Source: Thamnidium elegans (Eukaryota; Mucoromycota; Mucoromycetes; Mucorales; Mucoraceae). From it: 64,000 nucleotides of DNA. The notes under the pieces were generated by a model. It was not told the origin of the DNA. It saw only the letters and a list, made by a program, of their open reading frames with translations, and did no database searches. The translations under genes and the position numbers were made by a program. The stretch is taken from NCBI GenBank assembly GCA_025201345.1, contig JAIXMG010000005.1, positions 744,001 through 808,000 on the forward strand, given 5' to 3'. Of the stretch, positions 12,920-26,729 are shown piece after piece; position 1 is the stretch's first letter; every line of letters starts with the position of its first letter.

Positions 12920-13859
12920 AATTCCTTTTTTTTTCTTTTACCTTGGGGTCTCTTTTTAAAACCTCCTTCCAATCTTCAAAAAAGTTCTTTTGGAAAACAG
13001 GATTAGCAGCATGCTCAGTTTCTAAAAGAGCAGCAAAAAAGGAAGCAACTTCTTCAGCTTCAGGAGAAAGGGAAATAGGTTTACCATCATACTTCATTTT
13101 AACACCATGAGGAACATAGTCAGGGGGGAACAAGACACCATTATGTTGAAGCGAAGTCCATTTGACAGAGTCATCGTGTTCCATTTCTGTAGGTAATTGC
13201 TCTTCTTCCCACCATTTATAAAGATCTGGATCGTCTTCGTCCTTCTTAACCTTTTTTTCGCGCTTGACAGGTGAACTAGCACTGGTAGTAGCAGGTCGTT
13301 TCTTTGAAGGTTTATCTATATCCATAGGTTCTGCTTTAGGTTTTTTCAATTGCTTCTTCTTTGCCTAATAGTAAGCAAGGGGATAAATAAAATAAACAAA
13401 AAAAAAAAAAACAAAAAAAGTATTGTAATTTATTTATTTTACTTACTAAAGGTATATCATCTTCGCTATCAGATTCTTCTTTAACAATGGTTTTTTTAAC
13501 AGCTGCTTTTTTAACAACTTCTTGTGTAATAGGTTCTTGCTTAACAGTTTCTTGTTTAATAGTTTCTTGCTTAACGGTTTTTTTAATAGGTAAGATACGT
13601 TTAGCTAAAGGGACGTCGTCTTCACTGCTACTGCTACTTTCACTATCACTACTGCTATCATCACTTCTAGCAGATCTTCTTTTGGCGAAGCGAGGGTTTG
13701 TAAGACGTTGCGATAATGGAATGTCATCTAAATCAACGCGTTGTTGATTATTGGATATCCCTTTTTTTTTATTGATACATTAAGTATACAACACATACAA
13801 AAAAAAAACCCTCCGTATTTACCATAGAAACATAAATTATTACCTTTATTATTCGACAT
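10981..13859 (-). CDS. TOP1: DNA topoisomerase I (type IB)
   Basis: Nuclear type IB topoisomerase that relaxes supercoils by nicking one strand through a 3'-phosphotyrosine. Seven exons fit: 13844-13859, 13447-13760, 12942-13364, 12735-12839, 12285-12662, 11068-12210 and 10981-10989, all in phase, for 795 residues. The N-terminal third is charged, Lys/Glu/Ser-rich and linker-like. Then come the core ([25 protein letters not shown], the catalytic-domain stretch [20 protein letters not shown]), a long coiled-coil linker rich in Lys and Glu, and the C-terminal domain with the active-site Tyr in [15 protein letters not shown]. The protein ends in DW-T-F, matching the aromatic terminus of the family, only if a 9-nt last exon (ACA TTT TAA) is spliced after a 78-nt intron; reading through adds one Ser instead. 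One intron (12843-12941) carries a run of nearly 50 A. Confidence 0.96.
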
Positions 13860-13965
13860 GATGCTTTTTTTTTTAAAAAAAAATATAAAAAAAAAAGGAA
13901 GAAAAAGAACAAAAAAAAAAAAAAAAAATTAAATATAAAAAAAAAAAGTGACACGGGTAGGAGAT

Positions 13966-14896
<931 letters not shown>

Positions 14897-15066
14897 TTGT
14901 AGCTATATACAAAATAAAAAGAGTGAAAAAAAAACCTTAGCTTTTTTACAAGCCTTTTAATTTATATAAAAAAAAAAGCGGCTACTTAAATAAAATAAAA
15001 ACCACACTTTTCCTTCTTTTTTTTTTCATTATCTACAACAACACATTGAAGAAAAAAAAATAACCA

Positions 15067-16200
15067 ATGTCTACACGATACCAAAAAGTAAAATAAAATA
15101 AAAATAAATACATGCTTTTTTTTTCTAAAAAAAGTAAAATAAAATAAAATACTTTCTTAGTTGACAAATGCAGAAGAACAAGAAAATAACCCATCTAGTT
15201 CCAGTACACAAGAACAACAATTAACTGATTTACAAGATTCGTTTGGAGAATCATTTGAGGAGGATCAGGAGGAGCACTCGACGGCTACAGATAGTTTATT
15301 ACCGCAAAGAACAGAAATGCCACAACCATCGCCAATAGTACATAGAGGACCAGCTGTTTTACCAGTTTCAACAGACGGTGTATTTGCTAATATGTCAGCA
15401 AAGCCAGAAACAGAAAGTAATAAATTGGATGAAACTCCTCCTGTAAGTGCTTTTCAAAAATAAAGGAGTTTATATATTATAGGGGAATAATAATTCTTTT
15501 AGACGTATGAAGAAGCTGCTGCTGATGCCACACCACCTTACTGGCAAACTACTATTATCGCTCCAGCTGGTATGGGCGATATGATCTTGGTAGAAGGTAT
15601 GCCTGTTGGTAGTATATTCTCTTTCTTTTGGAATTTATTAAGTACGTATATTATTATAATTATAATTATATATCTATTTTTACTTATTTTTTTTTTACTG
15701 CTTTTGTATGAATAGTATCCGCAAGTTTTCAATTTGTTGGATTTATGTTGACTTATTTATTACATACATCGCATGCATCAAAGGTAAATATATCAATCAA
15801 AACTATTTTATTATTAAACATTAACGTTTTTTATACTACAGAATGGTTCACGGACTGGTTTAGGTGTATCTCTAGTTCAAATGGGCTTTTATATACGTAG
15901 TCGTAAGTGGTATCTATTATCAGATCGTAACACCAAAATAATTAATCCCTCTCTCTCTCTCTCTAATCTCTTTAATTTTCAGGTGGTACATTAGAAGATG
16001 ACGACTATTTCTATAGTGGCCAAGAAACTGATTCTAAAGCTTCTACTAAAAAAGAAGATGGCACGGATGCTGATATCATTGCTTATCTCTTAATGATGTT
16101 GGGTTGGTTTATCATTATCCGCGCATTAGCTGATTATTTCAGAGCAAAACAAATGGAAAAAATTATTTGTTCTGAGCCCACTGTTGATTCCATAGTATAA
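15067..16200 (+). CDS. BSD2: Bsd2/Ndfip-type NEDD4-family ligase adaptor, membrane protein
   Basis: Endomembrane adaptor that recruits Rsp5/NEDD4 HECT ubiquitin ligases through a PPxY motif to sort cargo such as metal transporters (family role). Six exons fit: 15067-15087, 15161-15442, 15503-15641, 15716-15783, 15842-15902 and 15983-16200, all in frame, 262 residues. The start is the ATG of a 21-nt first exon; without it the second exon has no Met. The Ser/Glu-rich N-terminus carries PPTYEEA, an exact PPxY, whose PP and TY lie on different exons. The core has GSIFSFFWNLL, then SFQFVGFMLTYLLHTSHASK and GSRTGLG, near-diagnostic for Bsd2. A third membrane segment (IIAYLLMMLGWFIIIRAL) is close to the C-terminus. 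Downstream is 1.75 kb of spacer before the CHD gene. Confidence 0.92.
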
Positions 16201-17773
16201 AATAAGACTTATTAAATCAAACACATAATCTTTTTTTTTATTAAAAAACCAAAATGTAAACTAAATAAAATCAAACTCTTGGTTCAACTAAAAAAGTAAA
16301 CATGTATATATACATATTTCCATTCTAGTATCCATCCCCCACAGGACGTAGACCTGGTTTGATATCGTGAGGGACCCACTTTCTCTGCTACTATTAACTA
16401 ATACATGACTCTGATCACTTATACCAGTGAAATGTATATACCGTAGGAAACGTAACTCGCCAAAATTAGGTACGCGTCGTGGCGCTATACAGGTCCTCTT
16501 ATATACGGAATAGTACACCTAAAGCTAAAACGGTCGCCATGCTACAGTATATAAACGGCATGTATTAATTAACAAGAAAGTTTGGAGTAAAAATTGAACG
16601 CGTCCACCGAGACCCCCTAAGGGATCACAAAGCAGAAAAAGGCGCATTGAAACAGCTTTATATTTGCTTTAAGAAAAGTAAAAAAAAGGTTCCCGAAAAA
16701 AAAGAAAAAAAGTGGCAGGGTTTACCAAATGAACAAAAACATTACTCGAGTTTCATAAAGTAATTCCAGTAGCTATAACTAGAACTAGTTGTTAGAAAAA
16801 AGAGTCAGAGGGAAGAGTCACTGGTGGAAGAAGAGGGGTTGGGGTTCTGGTTAAGAGTGTGGCTCATTTTCGCCGGTTTATGCGTTCAAAAGATACTAAA
16901 GAAGAAGAAAAAAAAAATCTTTGTTGTTTATTTTACTACGGAAATAACCATAAAAAAAAAAGTGACGTAAGCATTTTCTTTTTTTTGGGGGGCGAGAAAT
17001 CGCCTAAACTGGCCATAATTGTAACACGGGTAAAAAAAAAAACTATTTCTCTTTGTATTTCCAGATTGGCAGCTATGTGCGTGCTTCTAGCCCTCTCTGC
17101 AGAAAAAGAAAAAGGCCTTGCAGAAGAGAACACTCCAATTCTATTGGTTTAGCATATTGAGTTCCATAGAATTAGGAAAAAGTGATCGGAACACAGAGGA
17201 GTTTATAATCGCAAAGCGAGTCTCAAAGAAAAACCAAGTTTGTAACCAGGGATAGGTGAATAGAGTAGTACCATGCATCTACAAAAATCGTCGATCTTAC
17301 GCAATTGAAAGCAGGCGCCGGAAAAAAAAAGAAAAAATAGGTCGAAATAAGGGGTAAAAGATGCTTTCTTGGAGGAAGGGGGGAATCAAGCGAATAGAAA
17401 ATGGACAATATATATCCAAACGCCACCTTTCATTTTACCTGACTGGGGTTGGATAAAAATTTTTAGTAAAAAAAAAATTAATATTCTTTATTCTTTTGAA
17501 TAAATATACAATATATATTTTGCAAGGGAAAGACTATTTTGCTTCAGAAAAAGAATCACTTTTCGGTAAGCCCTACTTTCTTTTTTGAATTTTTTTCAGA
17601 GCTTGAAAAAAAAAAAGCTTCTTTTTTTGGTACAACACGTCAATTCTATTAGACGCGAAAGTGTAAAACACGAACCAATAAAGACGCTGGTTAAATTACA
17701 ATAATATTTTAAATAGAGAAAAGGAAAGATAGAAAAACTTTTTTTTCTTCTTACTAACTCATATTATATATAT

Positions 17774-17805
<32 letters not shown>

Positions 17806-17949
17806 GTAAAGTTAACTAGGAGAAATTACCTTGTTTTTCATTGATATTTAGAAAAAAAAAGAAAGTCTACATATTTTTTTTTCTGTTATTATTAAAGGGG
17901 AAAATCTCGAACTGTACGGAGACTTTTTTTTTTTTTTTCGTATATTACA
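16201..17949. other. Intergenic spacer upstream of the CHD gene
   Basis: I found no convincing gene. The stretch 16310-16660 is less AT-rich than its surroundings and 16859-17150 has short open frames, but none shows a domain. The last 450 bases before 17950 are dominated by T-runs (for example about 27 T near 17779-17806), consistent with a nucleosome-poor promoter for the CHD gene. Confidence 0.6.
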
Positions 17950-18232
17950 ATGGCTCAACAAAGAGATGGTTTTCAAAATTTCATGTCAAATTCAACTTAT
18001 TCTGTGAATAGTCCGAATCAACCACAACAACCATTACCACAACAACAGGCTACTCCTAATGTCTTGAACATGCCCAATCAACAACCATTTAACACAAATG
18101 TCGATCCTAATTTCTTTTATCAGCAACAACAGTTTCTTCAACAACAACGTTCTCCTCAGCAAATTCAACAGCAGCAGTTGATTTACTTGAGGGCTCAACA
18201 ACAGCAACAACAACAGCAACAACAGCAGCAGC

Positions 18233-18275
<43 letters not shown>

Positions 18276-21200
18276 GTTAAATTATAACCCTCAAAATATA
18301 ACTGGATTTAATGGATATCAGCAGCAACAAAGACCTCCTCCAAACCCTACTCCACAACAACCTACGCAACAGATTTCACCCATGTTAGTAAACACTTCTC
18401 CCATTGTTAATCGTCAAACAATGTATCCTAATCCCATGATGAATCAAATGCAGCAACCTCAACAACAACCACAACAACAGCAACAAATGAGACCTCAATT
18501 TGTTCCTGGATATTCTCAAACACAACCCACTCAATTACAACAACAACGTCCTTTTCCTAATCCACAACAACAATTGTCTCCTCAAGCTATGCAAGCCTAC
18601 CAACAACAATTACAGCGTCAACAGATGCAACGTCAAATGATGATGCAACAACAACAGCAGCAGCAACAACATGCTGGTTTTGATCAACGTTTTCATAACT
18701 TGCAACCTCATCCTAATCAACAACAATTGTTGATGCAGCATCAAATGCAACAACATCAACAACATCAAATTCAGTTACAACAGCATCTTCATCAACAACA
18801 AATGCAGCAACGTCAATTACAAGAACAACAACGCCCTAAGCGACCTTCTAGAAACGCTTCTAGAAAGAAACGTAATTACGATGTTTCCTCTGATGAAGAA
18901 GAAGACTTTGTAAGTATACAAATATTTATATATATAAAAAGAAATAAAAACTGACCAACAATGATAATCCCCCCCCCTCTCTCTCTCACTAGGATCTTGG
19001 ATCGGAAGAATCGGATGGTTCAGCCGATAGTGAATTTGATGATAGTGACGGAGGAGTAAAAACCAAAAAGAAGAGCACACAGACTTCAACAGAGCCCGAA
19101 GAACCTGTGATGATCCCCATGGGAACCGGTGTCTTTGAACGTATTTTAAACTATAGAAAGAATACGGAAACCGGCCAAGAAGAATTATTGATTAAATACA
19201 AAAACACCAGTTTCCTTCATGTCGAATGGGTGCCATTGAAGCAAATTGAATCTGAGCATTTAGGTAAACACCGTGTTAAGAAGTTCTTGCAAAAGTATCA
19301 TGCCGAAGGTGAAAAGGGTGAAGATTTTAAAGACTTTTTGAAGATGGATCGTGTTATTGATGATGGTGAATTGGAGGATCCTCAAACAGGTGAAAGTAGA
19401 GTGTATTATTTGGTCAAGTGGAATAATTCATTTTATGATGCTTCTACATGGGAAACTGAAGAAGACGTTAGAAGATGTGATAGTGTCTTGTTGGACGAGT
19501 TCATCTCTAGAAAGATCATTCCACCAGAGAAGGCTGGGCCTTGTCCTCCTCGTCCTGATGTCAGTCAATTCACTCATTATGCTACATCTCCCGCATACAA
19601 ATACAACAATACATTACGTTCTTATCAATTAGAAGGTCTCAACTGGTTGAGATATTGCTATTATTCTTTTAGATCTTGTATTTTGGCAGATGAAATGGGT
19701 TTGGGTAAAACTGTACAATCGGTAGCCCTCTTAAACGATATTTATAACAATCTTCATATTCGTGGTCCATTTTTGATCATTGCTCCTTTATCTACTATTC
19801 CTCACTGGACTCGTGCATTTAACGCTTGGACTGACTTGAATGTGGTTGATTTCCGTGGTAGCACCATGGCTCGTAATTTGATTGTTGAAACAGAATTTCA
19901 TTATCAAGATATTGAAGGTAATATCATTCCCAACAAGTTCAAGTTTGATGTCTTGATTACTACATACGAAATGGCTTCTGCTGGTGCCATGACCTTGAAG
20001 GATATCCCTTGGCGCTGTGGTGTGTTTGATGAAGCTCATCGTTTAAAGAACAAGAACTCTAAAGTTTTGGAAATTCTTCGAACTTTTTATATGGATCACA
20101 AGTTATTATTAACAGGTAAAAAAAAAAAAAAAAATACAATTAACTTGAGGAAGGATTGTTTATTAATATATTTAAATTGATGTTAGGTACTCCTTTACAA
20201 AATAATCTTGGTGAACTTTATAGTTTGCTTCAATTTATGCAGCCTGATATCTACAACGATGAAGCGTACTTCTTTTCTGAATATGGGTCATTAAAGACTG
20301 CTCACGAAGTTGAGAAATTACAAGCTTTATTACAACCCATCATGCTGAGACGTTTCAAGGAAGATGTTGAAAAGACTATCCCTGTCAAGGAAGAAACTGT
20401 AATCGAAGTTGAATTGACTAACCCTCAAAAGAAATGGTATCGCGCTATTCTTGAAAAGAATTTTAGTTTTTTGAAAAAGGGAAGCAAAAGTAAGTTGTTT
20501 TATATATGTATATATGTATATTTTTTTACTAACGTTTTTTTTTTTTCATTTGTAGCTAACAAAGAAATGCCTCATCTTCGTAATATTATGATGCAACTTC
20601 GTAAATGTTGTATTCATCCTTACCTCTTAGAAGGTGCTGAAGATGTGATCGTATCTGAATGTAATGCTGTTGGTCATGTAGAACAGTTCAATTGTCTTGT
20701 ACAGTCCTCTGGTAAACTTGTCTTGATTGATAAACTTTTGAGAAAATTAATTCAAGGTAACCATAAAGTCTTGATCTTTTCTCAATTCACAAGGTAAATA
20801 ATATACTATCAAAAAAAAAAAAAAAAAAAAATGAATTCAAAGCTTACCCAATATTTCTTTAAAAAAAAAATAGTTGTCTTGATATCTTGGCAGATTACCT
20901 TCGTGGTCGTAGTTATGCTTATGAACGTATCGATGGTAGTGTCCCCGGTGACCAACGTCAAGCAGCTATTGATAGATTCTCTACATTACCCATTGAAGAA
21001 TCATTTGTCTTTTTATTATGTACTCGTGCCGGTGGTGTTGGTATTAACTTGACTGCAGCCGATACGTGTATTATTTTTGACAGTGATTGGAATCCTCAAA
21101 ACGATTTACAAGCACAAGCTCGTTGTCATCGTATCGGACAAACCAAGCCTGTTCAAATCTACCGTTTAATTTGTGCCAACACGTACGAAAAGGACATGTT

Positions 21201-23218
21201 TGATCGTGCCGGTATGAAATTAGGTCTTGATAAAGCGGTGATGGGTACACACGATGACGGTAATGCCAACAAGACGACAGAACTGGGCCGTAAAGAAATT
21301 GAAGATCTTTTAAAGAAAGGTGCATATGGTGCCATGTTGGATGATGAGGCCAGTGCTAAATTCTGCGAGGAAGATATCGATCAGATTCTTGAACGTCGTA
21401 CAACCGTGATTAAACACGAAGGTAATGAAAAAGGATCTATTTTCTCCAAGGCTACTTTCTCTGCGGCTGTGGATGAAGATAATATCGGTGTTGATTTGGA
21501 TGATCCTGACTTTTGGGAGAAGTGGGCTGCTAAGGCTCATATTGATACTACCGAGTTACCTGATGAGAATACCTTGATTGTTTCTTTGCCTCGTAAACGT
21601 CGTCAAGTACAACGCTTTGGGACACGTCCTGCTGATGGGTCTTATTCTTCCAATGATAATGCGGATGATTCAGATGCTGCGTATGAAGAAGAAGTTGAAC
21701 CCAAGACCTTACGTCGTGGCGGTCGCAGTGATCAAATTCGTCCTTGGACGTTATCTGAAAAAACCAAATACGAACGCAAATTGATGATTTACGGTTATGG
21801 CAGTTGGAATTTAATGGTCGCACATTTCCCTCGTCGTACTGAGAAAGATTTAAAGGCTGTGACACGTGCGTTAATGCGTAAGGTATTACCTGTGCTTGAA
21901 AATGTCAAAAAGACTACAGAAGAAGATCGCAAATTGGTACAAGATATTAAGAACATTTTAATCAATGATGCTCGAGATGAAGTGAAAAAGAACGAAACTG
22001 TTCCTTATATCGGTGCTACCAAAAAAGAAATCGCTGAATTTAGATCGTTCTTGATCCAAGCACCCGAAGATTATATCGACCATATTGAACGTAAAGGTAG
22101 AAACTTTTTACTTCGCATCCAAATGCTTCATTTGATTCGTGATAAAATTGTGCCTACTGATTGGGAAGAGGCAAAGGCTTTGGAGATGCCCAAGGTGACT
22201 GGGTCTCCTCCTGCTCCTTGGTGGGGAGAAAACGAAGATCGTTGTTTGCTATTAGGTATCTGTAAGCATGGTTATCAACAATACTTGGCTATGCGTAGTG
22301 ATCCCGAATTCACATTCTATGGTCGTAAGTATGATGATAGTGTATCTGGTGTTTTAGAAGACGACGATGCCGCACCCTCTGGTGATAAGAACGATGATGC
22401 TGATAGTAGTCGTCAAACCTCTTTGGAACCTCAACCGATTATTGCTAAAAAGACGATTGTCAAGCGTGATGATGATAGTGATTACGAAGATAAGCACGAT
22501 AAAGATTATTCTGACGATGAAGAATATGAGGGTAAGCAAAAGATTTACGTGTGGCCTTCCAAGGCCGATATTGGTATGCGTCTTCGTCGTATCATTGCTG
22601 CCTTCTTGAGAGAAAGAGCCAACAGCACTCGTAAGAGAAAGATGCAAGAAAAGGTTGAAAAGAAAGAAAACGATCGTCAATCCCGTCAACGTCAAAAGGA
22701 ATCCCGTGCTGCACAAAGACAACGCACCAAACAAAACGAAGTCTCTAACCGTTGGACAAAGAAAAATAAGAGTGATTTCTTAAAGACTTTAATGTCCTTT
22801 GGTGTCGAACGCGATGAGGATGATTTCCAATGGGCTCGTTTTAAGGAAATTGCTGGTCTTGAAAAGAAGACTGATGATTCTTTAACTCTTCATTACAGAG
22901 ATACTTATGCCGCTTGCGAAGACGCTGTGAAACGTTATTTAAGTGAGGGAGGACACGCTGCACCTGCTGCTGGTGCCGATGTTGAAACCCCTGTTTCTTC
23001 TCCTAAAGAAAATTTAGATACCATGAGCCGTGAATCAAGTGCTGAGCCTAATGATAGTAACAAGGATGATGCTGACACCCTTGTACCTTATGATAAGGCT
23101 CGTCGTGCTTTAAAGCGTATCGAACAAATGAACACTATCCGCGAAAAGGTGATTGTACACCCTGATCTTGATCAACTCTTACTTAAAGCTAGAAAGACTT
23201 CTGGTTTACCAAGGTAAA

Positions 23219-23250
<32 letters not shown>

Positions 23251-24022
23251 GCATATATGACATTACTAAAACATTTTATATAGTTGGTGGGAAGTTCCTA
23301 AACATGATAAAGCATTATTAGAAGCAATTTGTAAACATGGTATTGGCCGTACGGATTTAATTGTGGAGGATCCTGAATTACCATTTTATCATGTCAAGCA
23401 AACACTTTTAGAAGACGGGGACGAAACGGAAGAAGATGATGAAAAGAAACTAGATAGTAGATTTGTCTGGCCTCGAGATCTTGTTGTTGCTCGTCGCATA
23501 GATTCACTCTGTGATTTAGTTTTGAACCCTAAACCTTTAACTATTCGCCAAACTAGAAAGCGTAAATCGGCTACTGATAGTAGTGGTAGTATAGATAATA
23601 GAAAGAAAAACAAATCATTACAAGTGAAAAATGAAGAATTGTTAAGTGAAGAAGAAATGGATGAGGATGAAGATGAAGAAGAGGAAGAAGAGGTTGTTGC
23701 AACAAATGCGAACTTACTGTCATCACCTGCTGCTGATGACTATTCTGAATTATCTCATGAAGAGCCTCAAAATACAAATCAATATCGGGAGTATTCTTCC
23801 TTCTCACCTCATGCTGAAACTTATCCTGATGGACATCAGACACAACGCCAAGCTGATTCTCCTCAAACACAACAATACCATGCCCCACAATATGTTGATC
23901 ATCAGCAACCCGCTGCTGCTGCTGGTGAAAATCAATATACTACTGGTTATCAAGTTGAACCTCAACACCAATCTGTTGTTGAACACAACGAAAAAGAAGA
24001 TTTAATGAAAACTGACGATTAA
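17950..24022 (+). CDS. CHD chromatin remodeler resembling the CHD6-9/Kismet subfamily
   Basis: SNF2-family ATPase that slides nucleosomes. Six exons fit: 17950-18909, 18993-20115, 20187-20489, 20556-20793, 20874-23213 and 23284-24022, all in phase, for 1900 residues. Order: a Gln/Pro-rich N-terminus (about 1-300), a basic-then-acidic patch, two chromodomains (about 360-540; YYLVKWNNSFYDASTWE is the second), then the helicase with Walker A DEMGLGKT near 552 and DEAH near 666. The helicase C-lobe has FLLCTRAGGVGINLTAADT and QARCHRIGQ. After the helicase come KEIEDLLKKGAYGAM and FCEEDIDQIL, a SANT/SLIDE-like part with WWGENEDRCLLLGICKHGY, and a tail motif WPRDLVVARRIDSLCDLVL. These post-helicase motifs resemble animal CHD6-9 rather than CHD1 or Mi-2. 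I see no BRK domain. The last 130 residues are acidic and Gln-rich. Confidence 0.95.
18195..18276 (+). repeat. CAA/CAG run encoding poly-Gln
   Basis: A nearly uninterrupted run of about 26 Gln codons (CAA with CAG interspersed) lies in the first CHD exon, followed by several shorter Gln runs up to about 18830. The antisense strand is open as poly-Leu, a shadow of composition only. Confidence 0.95.
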
Positions 24023-24292
24023 TTTTCATTATTTCATTTTACTTTTTCTCTCTCCATAGGCATGTAATATAATAGATACTTACAAAAAACCAACAAAAAA
24101 AAAACAAAAAAAAAACATTACTTTTATCTCTCTTCTTTTTTTTTTTCTCTCTCTCTTTACTATCTTTTTTTTCTCTTATTTTTAATATTTTACTACAACT
24201 GTTCATATATACTCTTTTTTTTTTATTGTTATAATAATAATAATAAAAAAAATAACCAAAAAAAAAAAAAAAAAAAAAAAAAAGTATGTTAG

Positions 24293-26130
24293 TTAAAGGG
24301 TATATTTGAAATCAGGGTGTCTATCACCCACTAATTCTCTTCCGTTAAACTTGTAAAATTGAAATTCTCGACCATCAGAATTTAACTTCTTACGACGTTT
24401 GTTTTCTCGATCTAAAAAGTATCTTATCAATAAGGTAACGATACTTTGAAGGACCAAAAAAGTCAAGACGGCAAATTTCCCGCTTGTGCGATGCGGAGGA
24501 TCTAAAATAAAGTGTCAGGAATTAAACTTTAACCTTTTTTTTTTTTTTTTTTAATTTTACCATGTAACATTTGACTACCAATAGCACCTCCGACAGAACC
24601 TAAAGAAAAGATTATTCCTAAAGCAACCGCTCTTCTGGTGAACCCAAAACTAAATAAAAAGATGAAACTTTCTTTGATAAATAATAATAATAATAATAAT
24701 AAAACAGTAACTTTACAAAGTATTGGTAGCCCAGGTAATTTTGACAGGAACGTGTGCATAAACAGCAGCTACAAAAAAACATGTAGCCATATAACTCGTA
24801 TAGATACAAGAAGTTGGCAAGAACATTTGTATCAATAGTGATATAATTGCTAATGCGTTTATACCTACAAGATGGTATGATCTTTCGTAAAACCGGTCTA
24901 AACTATATTAATATTGCTTTGCATATACTCTTAATATTAGTGTTTACATACCAGAACTATAAGATAAGCCAATAGTCAGGATGATAGCCAACATATAAGG
25001 GGGTACCATCAATAATTGATTCGATAGAACAGATGGTTGATTTAGATCGGATATCAATGTAGGTAAAAATAAAGTAGCTCCTTGGACAGTAGCGGCACCG
25101 GATATATAAATTAAGGTGAATGCATAGGTCTTTACGTCCATTAGGATAGTGCCGAACTGATCCCATGACCAATCATCATAATTAAATATACCTACATCTA
25201 TCCTTATTCTATTTAGTCTGTTGACATATACAAGCAACAACAAATCATGTATGCATTTACATACCAGCTTCCAGTTTCCGAATAATAATATTACGTTCTT
25301 CAATCATCAAGAATTTTGCAGTACCGATATCGTTTGGTAGGTACCACGATATAATTAAAGCAACTGCGACGCAGGGGCTACCCTGTATAATAAATGTCCT
25401 GTTTGCAACCAAAAAAAAAAAAAAGGTTATATACATGTATATATATAGAATATAAAGAATGGACATGTTTATTATACCATTGCCATACATGCATGTATTT
25501 GTTACTTGCAATACAGCTTACACCATAAGCAAATAAACCTCCCAAAGCACCTGCCAAGCATCGACATGACCACAAACATCCTAGTCTTTTACCCAATTCT
25601 GATCTTGTGTACCAAAATGATAAGTAATATACCACTCCAGGAAATATACCAGCTTCACAAATACTAATAATTAATCTTGCAATAACAAGTCCAGTGAAAC
25701 TTGTACATGCAGCCATTACTGTAGATATAATTCCCCAAACCCTAATTTTTTTTTAAAAAAAAAAAAAAAAGTATGAGTCGATTTTATTAGAAAAAAAAAA
25801 AAAAAAGGTTTATAGTGCATATTACCCCATAATGATACCTAACCAAAAGGAAGGTTTCCATCGTCTCATAATAATATTAGATGGTATATCAAATATAATG
25901 ACAGCGAAATAAAATACTGCCATAGACCATTGAGTTTGTGTATTTGAAATCTTTAAATCTGTCGTAAGTCCACTGATCTCGGAAAACTCTGGGCTTGATC
26001 TAATTTTGACTGAGTTAAACAAAGTTTTTTTTTTTTTTTACGCACACAAAAATATCATTTCGAACCTGTTTAAAGAACAAAGTAAATAAAATACACAAAA
26101 AATAGGTAATAACTGAAAATCTATTTTCCT
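24293..26130 (-). CDS. MFS permease, Dal5/allantoate (anion:cation symporter) family
   Basis: Plasma-membrane carrier for an organic anion; the Dal5 family includes allantoate, nicotinate and pantothenate permeases, and the substrate cannot be read here. At least seven exons fit. Family landmarks in order: a TM1-like RKIDFQLLPIFCVFYLL (about 26079-26128), GLTTDLKIS, FDIPSNIIMRRWKPSFWL, ARLIISICEAGIFPGVVYYL, a large cytoplasmic loop, LLMVPPYMLAI, FTRRAVALGI then GAIGSQ, and the C-terminal HPDFKYTL typical of the family. Tail to tail with the CHD gene, 270 bases apart. Odd points: joining TM1 to the next exon needs a roughly 35-nt A-rich intron, and the Met start upstream is unresolved because a stop lies just before TM1 in that frame. 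It could be a working gene with an unusual intron or a decaying 5' end. Confidence 0.82.
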
Positions 26131-26729
26131 ATATAATAGTATTTAGCTTTTTTCTTTTAGTCGCTGAAATGTTACAATAAAACCTTACAATAAAACCTTA
26201 CAAGATAAGCGGAATAATCCAAACAAATGATGACCCTGCCTTTTTCGGCGGCATTTGTATATATAATATTTAAGTTGGTTATAACAGAAGGGAAAAAAAG
26301 AAAAAAAGTAAAAAAAGGTTTACTGTTTAAAAATATACAAAAAAAAGAGGGAGGGATATACAAAAAGCCCTGCATTATACTCTTTAGTATTTCGTTAGCA
26401 ACCTCCCTTGTTACGGTTTTTTGTCAAGAAGTAACAATACAACTAATAACCAAAACAAATTCGGTCCGTGATTTTAATGCAAGTAGGAGTGGGGTTGTTG
26501 AAAATCATTATTGTACGAGGGTAATACATGAACTCTTTTTCACATGTGTAATAACAAAGAGGTTAAAAAAAAGATAAAGAAAGACTGATAATAGTAGTAT
26601 ACAACATATATATATATATATATATGTATATATTTATATAGAAAAAAGTTTTTTAAAAAAATAAGTGAGATATATAAAAAAAAAAAAAAAAGAAAAAAAA
26701 AAGATAAATATATATAAATAAAAAGGTCG
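26131..26729. other. Spacer between the MFS gene and the next minus-strand gene
   Basis: Contains the unresolved 5' end of the MFS gene, including two adjacent copies of a 13-base unit (ttacaataaaacc, about 26175-26200) and a 116-codon plus-strand open frame at 26227 without recognisable features. (AT)n and A-runs occupy 26600-26705. Confidence 0.5.

Noticed and set aside
13487..13747. Plus-strand Ser/Leu-rich frame
   Set aside because: It is the complement of the Lys/Glu/Ser-rich N-terminal region of topoisomerase I.
18034..18273. Minus-strand poly-Leu frame opposite the CHD N-terminus
   Set aside because: It is the complement of CAA/CAG codons, a composition effect.
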